Of a stretch of 10,021 nucleotides of DNA, positions 5,951 to 10,021 are shown piece after piece. The position numbers were made by a program, and so were the translations under genes. How positions within the stretch are numbered: the stretch's first letter is position 1; each line of letters begins with the position of its first letter. Origin of the DNA: Chloroflexota bacterium (lineage in GTDB: Bacteria; Chloroflexota; Ktedonobacteria; Ktedonobacterales; JACDGC01); NCBI GenBank assembly GCA_021812265.1, contig JAKAOI010000048.1, positions 1 through 10,021 on the forward strand, written 5' to 3'. The notes beneath the pieces were generated by a model that saw only the letters and a program-made list of their open reading frames with translations, ran no database searches and was not told the origin of the DNA.

Positions 5951-6865
5951 GTGAGTTTAACAGTCGTTGGCACGGTTGGTGTCGATTCTATCTACACAGC
6001 TTCCGGCTCCGCCGAAAATGTGCTGGGTGGGTCGGTTTCATACTTTGCTCTTGCGGCGTCTTACTTTACCCATGTAAATGTCGTTTCCATCATTGGCACG
6101 GACCTCGACGCAAACGCGCTTGCGCAGTTGCGCCGAACCAATATCGACACTTCAGGTATAACACCGGTGCAGGGCAGCACCTTCCGCTGGGGCGGACGCT
6201 ATCATGAAGATATGAATCATCGGGAAACATTATACACCGAGCTGGGCACTCTTGCAGAATTTCAGCCGGTTGTCCCCGAAAAATTTCGGGATTGTGATGT
6301 TCTTTTTTTGGCTAATTTAACCCCTTTAGTGCAGTTTTCTGTTTTAAAACAAACGAAAGCTAGGCTTCGCGCGCTGGATACTATGAATTTCTGGATCGAA
6401 TCTGCCCGGCAAGATCTTGTTGAGGTAATGCGGCTGGTCGATATAGTTATTATAGCCGAAGACGAGCTGCGCCAATTTGCCGGCGCGCAGAATCTGCGCA
6501 GCGCTGCCCGCGCAGTTTTTGATCTTGGTCCAAATATTTTGGTGGTCAAAATGGGTTCATATGGCTCTGCGCTGCTTACCGCCGCCGGAGATTATTTTAC
6601 AACGGCAGCGTTTCCGATAGCAGAAGCAATAGACCCCACTGGCGCAGGCGATAGCTTTGCCGGCGGCTTTTTAGGGTATGTTGCGGAACAGCTGGAAACA
6701 ACGGGGGAAATTCAGTTAAAAACATTCAAACAGGCGTTGCTGTATGGCTCTTGTCTTGGCGCGTTTGCCTGTGAAGGTTTTGGCTTATCCAGATTTGAGA
6801 GCATATCAAAAACCGATATCGCTGACCGTTATCGCAATTTACAAGAAATAACACACATCCAATAA
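5951..6865 (+). CDS. PfkB-family kinase, probable nucleoside (adenosine?) or sugar kinase
   Basis: This 304-residue ribokinase-fold enzyme has the N-terminal PfkB motif GGSVSYFALAASYF (26-39) and the C-terminal motif DPTGAGDSFAGGF (228-240) with catalytic base Asp234. The middle segment TFRWGGRYHEDMNHRETLYTEL (77-98) and LDTMNFW (142-148) match a PfkB subgroup often found beside SAM-cycle or methylthioadenosine genes. It is first in the SAM-I riboswitch operon and 82 bp ahead of ahcY, whose product adenosine is a plausible substrate. That is inference: general sugar kinases look similar. The NxxE motif that usually helps place metal and phosphate reads AEDE (169-172), with Ala in place of Asn. 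Start is GTG 5951, with AAAGG 12 nt upstream. This gives the normal family N-terminus, and no better start is seen. Confidence 0.88.
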   Translation: MSLTVVGTVGVDSIYTASGSAENVLGGSVSYFALAASYFTHVNVVSIIGTDLDANALAQLRRTNIDTSGITPVQGSTFRWGGRYHEDMNHRETLYTELGTLAEFQPVVPEKFRDCDVLFLANLTPLVQFSVLKQTKARLRALDTMNFWIESARQDLVEVMRLVDIVIIAEDELRQFAGAQNLRSAARAVFDLGPNILVVKMGSYGSALLTAAGDYFTTAAFPIAEAIDPTGAGDSFAGGFLGYVAEQLETTGEIQLKTFKQALLYGSCLGAFACEGFGLSRFESISKTDIADRYRNLQEITHIQ

Positions 6866-6877
6866 GGGTACTGCCGC

Positions 6878-6924
6878 AAAATCGGAACGGGGTAATGAAC
6901 CGTTTCAGCGCAGATCCGAATTTT
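6878..6924 (+). other. Intercistronic hairpin between the kinase and ahcY
   Basis: AAAATCGG (6878-6885) pairs with CCGAATTTT (6916-6924) with one bulged A. An inner stem AACGG (6886-6890) pairs with CCGTT (6900-6904) with a 9-nt loop. It ends 7 nt before the GAGGAG ribosome binding site of ahcY (6932-6937). No T-run follows beyond the stem's own TTTT. It may be an mRNA processing or stability element or a weak terminator. Confidence 0.4.
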
Positions 6925-6947
6925 ATCATATGAGGAGAATGGATTGA

Positions 6948-8207
<1,260 letters not shown>

Positions 8208-8341
8208 TAGCATAGCCGGAACTATCTGGGCTTACTATATATGCGCGCCGGCAGATATTTTTTGTTCGGCGCCATACCCAGCGTTCTGTTATGTCTGAAT
8301 GATAATTCTCAAAGAGAAAGGTATAAGGTATACACGTTTTC
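8208..8341 (+). other. ahcY-metK intercistronic region with a weak hairpin
   Basis: The 134 bp between ahcY and metK contain GCGCCG (8245-8250) complementary to CGGCGC (8267-8272), with a 16-nt loop containing TATTTTTTG and no T-run after the stem. It is a poor terminator, so read-through from ahcY into metK is likely. TATAAG at 8322-8327 could be a weak internal -10, but no convincing -35 was found. No second riboswitch is seen here. Confidence 0.35.
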
Positions 8342-9571
8342 ATGAATAGTTTTATGAGTGACCCAAAATCATTTTTTACCAGTGAATCCGTTACAGAAGG
8401 ACACCCCGATAAACTGTGCGACCAAATCAGCGATTCCGTGCTCGACGCAATTTTAACTCAAGACCCCCATAGCCGGGTAGCTTGCGAAACTGCAACAACT
8501 ACCGGATTAGTTTTGGTTGCAGGTGAAATTACTACCAACGCCTATGTTGATATTCCAGGAATTGTTCGCAATGTTATAGAAAAAGTTGGTTATATAGACG
8601 CGAAATATGGTTTTGATTACCGCACTTGCGGCGTTATTACATCAATTGGGCAGCAGTCTGCGGATATTGATATGGGCGTCAGCGCCTCACAAGAGCACAA
8701 AGGCACGTTAACCGATGATGAATTAGATCGCATCGGCGCCGGCGACCAGGGGATGATGATTGGTTTTGCCTGCAATGAAACTCCCGAATTGATGCCTGCA
8801 ACTATATCTTTTGCCCATAAACTTACCAGAAAACTTTCCGAGGTTCGCCGCGCCAATTGGAGCAGCAAAGGCCCCATGGATTACTTGCGTCCCGACGGAA
8901 AAAGCCAAGTAACCGTGCAATACGAATATGGCAAGCCAAAGCGCATTGATACGGTGGTGATTTCTACCCAGCACGCAGATTCTGTTACCAATGAGCAAAT
9001 TCGCCATGATATCATTGAGAACATTATTAAACCGACTCTGCCCGAAGAGATGATAGACGACGCCACAAAGTTCTATGTTAACCCCACCGGGCGTTTTGTA
9101 ATCGGCGGCCCGATGGGTGACGCAGGCTTAACCGGCCGCAAAATTATTGTAGACACCTACGGCGGCATGGCCAGGCATGGTGGCGGCGCGTTTTCTGGCA
9201 AAGACCCCACCAAGGTTGATCGTTCCGGCGCGTATATGGCTCGGTATATCGCTAAAAATATTGTTGCGGCGGGGCTTGCCGAACGCTTTGAAATTCAGAT
9301 TGCGTATGCAATCGGTGTGGCGCGGCCGCTTTCGCTGTATGTGGATACATTCGGATCCGGAAAAATTTCCGATGAAGAAATTATCCGCCTGATACAAGAG
9401 CATTTCGATCTGCGCCCTGCGGGCATTATTCAAACTCTCGACTTGCTTCGGCCCATCTATCAGCAAACGGCTGCTTATGGCCACTTTGGCCGCATAGATG
9501 TAGATTTGCCGTGGGAAAATGTAAACAAAGCAGATGAACTGCGCCGCGCCGCCGGTCAGACAGCAGTGTAA
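8342..9571 (+). CDS. metK: S-adenosylmethionine synthetase (methionine adenosyltransferase)
   Basis: This cytoplasmic enzyme makes SAM from methionine and ATP, releasing phosphate and pyrophosphate. The 409 residues contain the family hallmarks: [20 protein letters not shown] (12-31), the ATP-binding GAGDQG (132-137), and the glycine-rich P-loop [19 protein letters not shown] (280-298). Length and motif spacing are normal for bacterial MetK. Two in-frame ATGs are possible, 8342 and 8354. The second gives [12 protein letters not shown], nearer the usual N-terminus. Neither has a good ribosome binding site at normal distance: AAGG at 8325-8328 is 13 nt from the first. It is the classic SAM-riboswitch target and the last SAM-cycle gene of the cluster, so the riboswitch sets up negative feedback by its own product. 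Confidence 0.98.
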   Translation: MNSFMSDPKSFFTSESVTEGHPDKLCDQISDSVLDAILTQDPHSRVACETATTTGLVLVAGEITTNAYVDIPGIVRNVIEKVGYIDAKYGFDYRTCGVITSIGQQSADIDMGVSASQEHKGTLTDDELDRIGAGDQGMMIGFACNETPELMPATISFAHKLTRKLSEVRRANWSSKGPMDYLRPDGKSQVTVQYEYGKPKRIDTVVISTQHADSVTNEQIRHDIIENIIKPTLPEEMIDDATKFYVNPTGRFVIGGPMGDAGLTGRKIIVDTYGGMARHGGGAFSGKDPTKVDRSGAYMARYIAKNIVAAGLAERFEIQIAYAIGVARPLSLYVDTFGSGKISDEEIIRLIQEHFDLRPAGIIQTLDLLRPIYQQTAAYGHFGRIDVDLPWENVNKADELRRAAGQTAV

Positions 9572-9589
9572 GCGTAAATTTTTCTGCAA

Positions 9590-9637
9590 AACAACGCAGC
9601 GCGGGAAGAAGAACGATTCTTTCGGCGCTGTTTTGTT
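9590..9637 (+). terminator. Long hairpin after metK, candidate terminator or processing signal
   Basis: Bases 9590-9602 pair with 9625-9637, with one C-T mismatch and one G-T pair. After a G-G mismatch, 9604-9610 pair with 9617-9623 around a 6-nt loop. In all this is about 19 pairs over 21 positions. It starts 18 nt after the metK stop. A T-run (9645-9649) follows 7 nt beyond the stem rather than directly, so termination may be partial. AAATTTTTC flanks the hairpin on both sides (9576-9584 and 9642-9650). It separates the SAM-cycle operon from rph. Confidence 0.6.
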
Positions 9638-9660
9638 GCCAAAATTTTTCAAAATCTTCT

Positions 9661-9666
9661 GAAGGA
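9661..9666 (+). promoter_or_regulatory. Ribosome binding site of rph
   Basis: GAAGGA is 6 nt before ATG 9673 and adjoins the alternative in-frame ATG 9667, so it favours 9673. Confidence 0.7.
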
Positions 9667-9672
9667 ATGTGT

Positions 9673-10021
9673 ATGAGCAGAATTGACGGCCGCGCCGCTG
9701 ATGAATTGCGCGCGGTGGAAATTATTCCTAATTGGCAGAAGCACGCCGAAGGATCGGCGCTGATTTCTGTCGGAGATACTCGTGTATTGTGCGCGGCAAG
9801 TATTATCGATGGTGTTCCCGCATTTTTGGCAGGGACCGGCAAGGGATGGATGACCGCAGAATATGCTATGCTGCCGCGGGCAACACACAGCCGCAGTGAC
9901 CGCGAATCTTCCCGCGGAAAAGTAGGCGGAAGAACGCATGAAATTCAGCGGCTTATTGGGCGATCATTGCGCGCAGTGGTTGATTTACAGGCGTTAGGTG
10001 AAAAAACGCTATATAAAGCAT
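9673..10021 (+). CDS. rph: Ribonuclease PH, N-terminal part (cut by the window edge)
   Basis: This phosphate-dependent 3'-to-5' exoribonuclease trims tRNA precursors. The visible 116 residues cover about the first half of a protein usually near 240 residues long. Signature segments are present: [10 protein letters not shown] (4-13), [21 protein letters not shown] (23-43), [23 protein letters not shown] (61-83) and [20 protein letters not shown] (86-105). The last of these contains the arginine-rich phosphate-binding stretch. The start is ATG 9673, supported by GAAGGA at 6 nt. It is on the same strand as metK, 101 bp downstream and after a long hairpin, so it may or may not share the SAM operon transcript. 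The frame is intact to the edge, and the truncation is due only to the window. Confidence 0.95.
   Translation, partial: MSRIDGRAADELRAVEIIPNWQKHAEGSALISVGDTRVLCAASIIDGVPAFLAGTGKGWMTAEYAMLPRATHSRSDRESSRGKVGGRTHEIQRLIGRSLRAVVDLQALGEKTLYKA

Noticed and set aside
5740..6207. 155-codon plus-strand open frame spanning the riboswitch and the start of the kinase
   Set aside because: It translates the aptamer 3' half and the terminator, then runs out of frame through the clear PfkB coding sequence.
8245..8272. Terminator between ahcY and metK
   Set aside because: The stem is only 6 bp with a 16-nt loop and no T-run after it, so I do not treat it as ending the operon.
9128..9652. 174-codon open frame antisense to metK
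   Set aside because: It is a shadow of the strongly conserved metK frame and crosses the metK-rph hairpin. Its translation shows no domain.

Overview
The window reads as one stretch of bacterial chromosome with moderate GC content and two functional blocks around a divergent promoter region. No tRNA, rRNA, CRISPR array, transposase or phage gene is visible. The lineage cannot be fixed from the sequence alone. A Chloroflexota-like (for example Anaerolineae-like) bacterium is my best guess. It rests on the short-type S-adenosylhomocysteinase ending in a [13 protein letters not shown] tail, the PfkB kinase / ahcY / metK cluster under a SAM-I riboswitch, and a large duplicated FtsX-type permease. 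That guess is inference.

Left block (1-4326, plus strand). Positions 1-540 carry no confident gene. They hold a strongly palindromic element (75-132), an AT-rich stretch with a plausible promoter (270-299), and a weak small reading frame (298-414, same frame open again to 528) that may be a decayed zinc-ribbon protein. Then come an ABC transporter ATPase (541-1263) and, overlapping it at GTGA, a 780-residue two-module FtsX/MacB-type permease (1260-3602). A LysE/RhtB-type exporter follows (annotated open frame 3667-4326). A perfect TATAAT overlaps its first ATG, so its true start is probably 3688 or 3697.

Middle (4374-5640). A minus-strand metallo-beta-lactamase-fold hydrolase with a C-terminal helical extension converges on the LysE gene, with a hairpin between them. 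Its promoter faces away from the next operon. The 5421-5640 gap contains repeated CAGTCT-type motifs and inverted repeats that look like operator or RNA structure.

Right block (5608-10021, plus strand). A strong extended -10 promoter (5608-5637) starts an RNA with a canonical SAM-I (S-box) riboswitch (5676-5778) and a textbook intrinsic terminator (5804-5834). Next are a PfkB-family kinase (5951-6865), S-adenosylhomocysteinase ahcY (6948-8207) and S-adenosylmethionine synthetase metK (8342-9571). RNase PH (rph, from 9673) runs off the right edge. Together metK makes SAM, methyltransferases elsewhere turn it into SAH, and ahcY splits SAH into homocysteine and adenosine. The kinase may then phosphorylate adenosine or a related nucleoside. 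When SAM is abundant, the riboswitch should terminate transcription before the whole set. Structured RNA sits in the kinase-ahcY junction (6878-6924) and the metK-rph junction (9590-9637).
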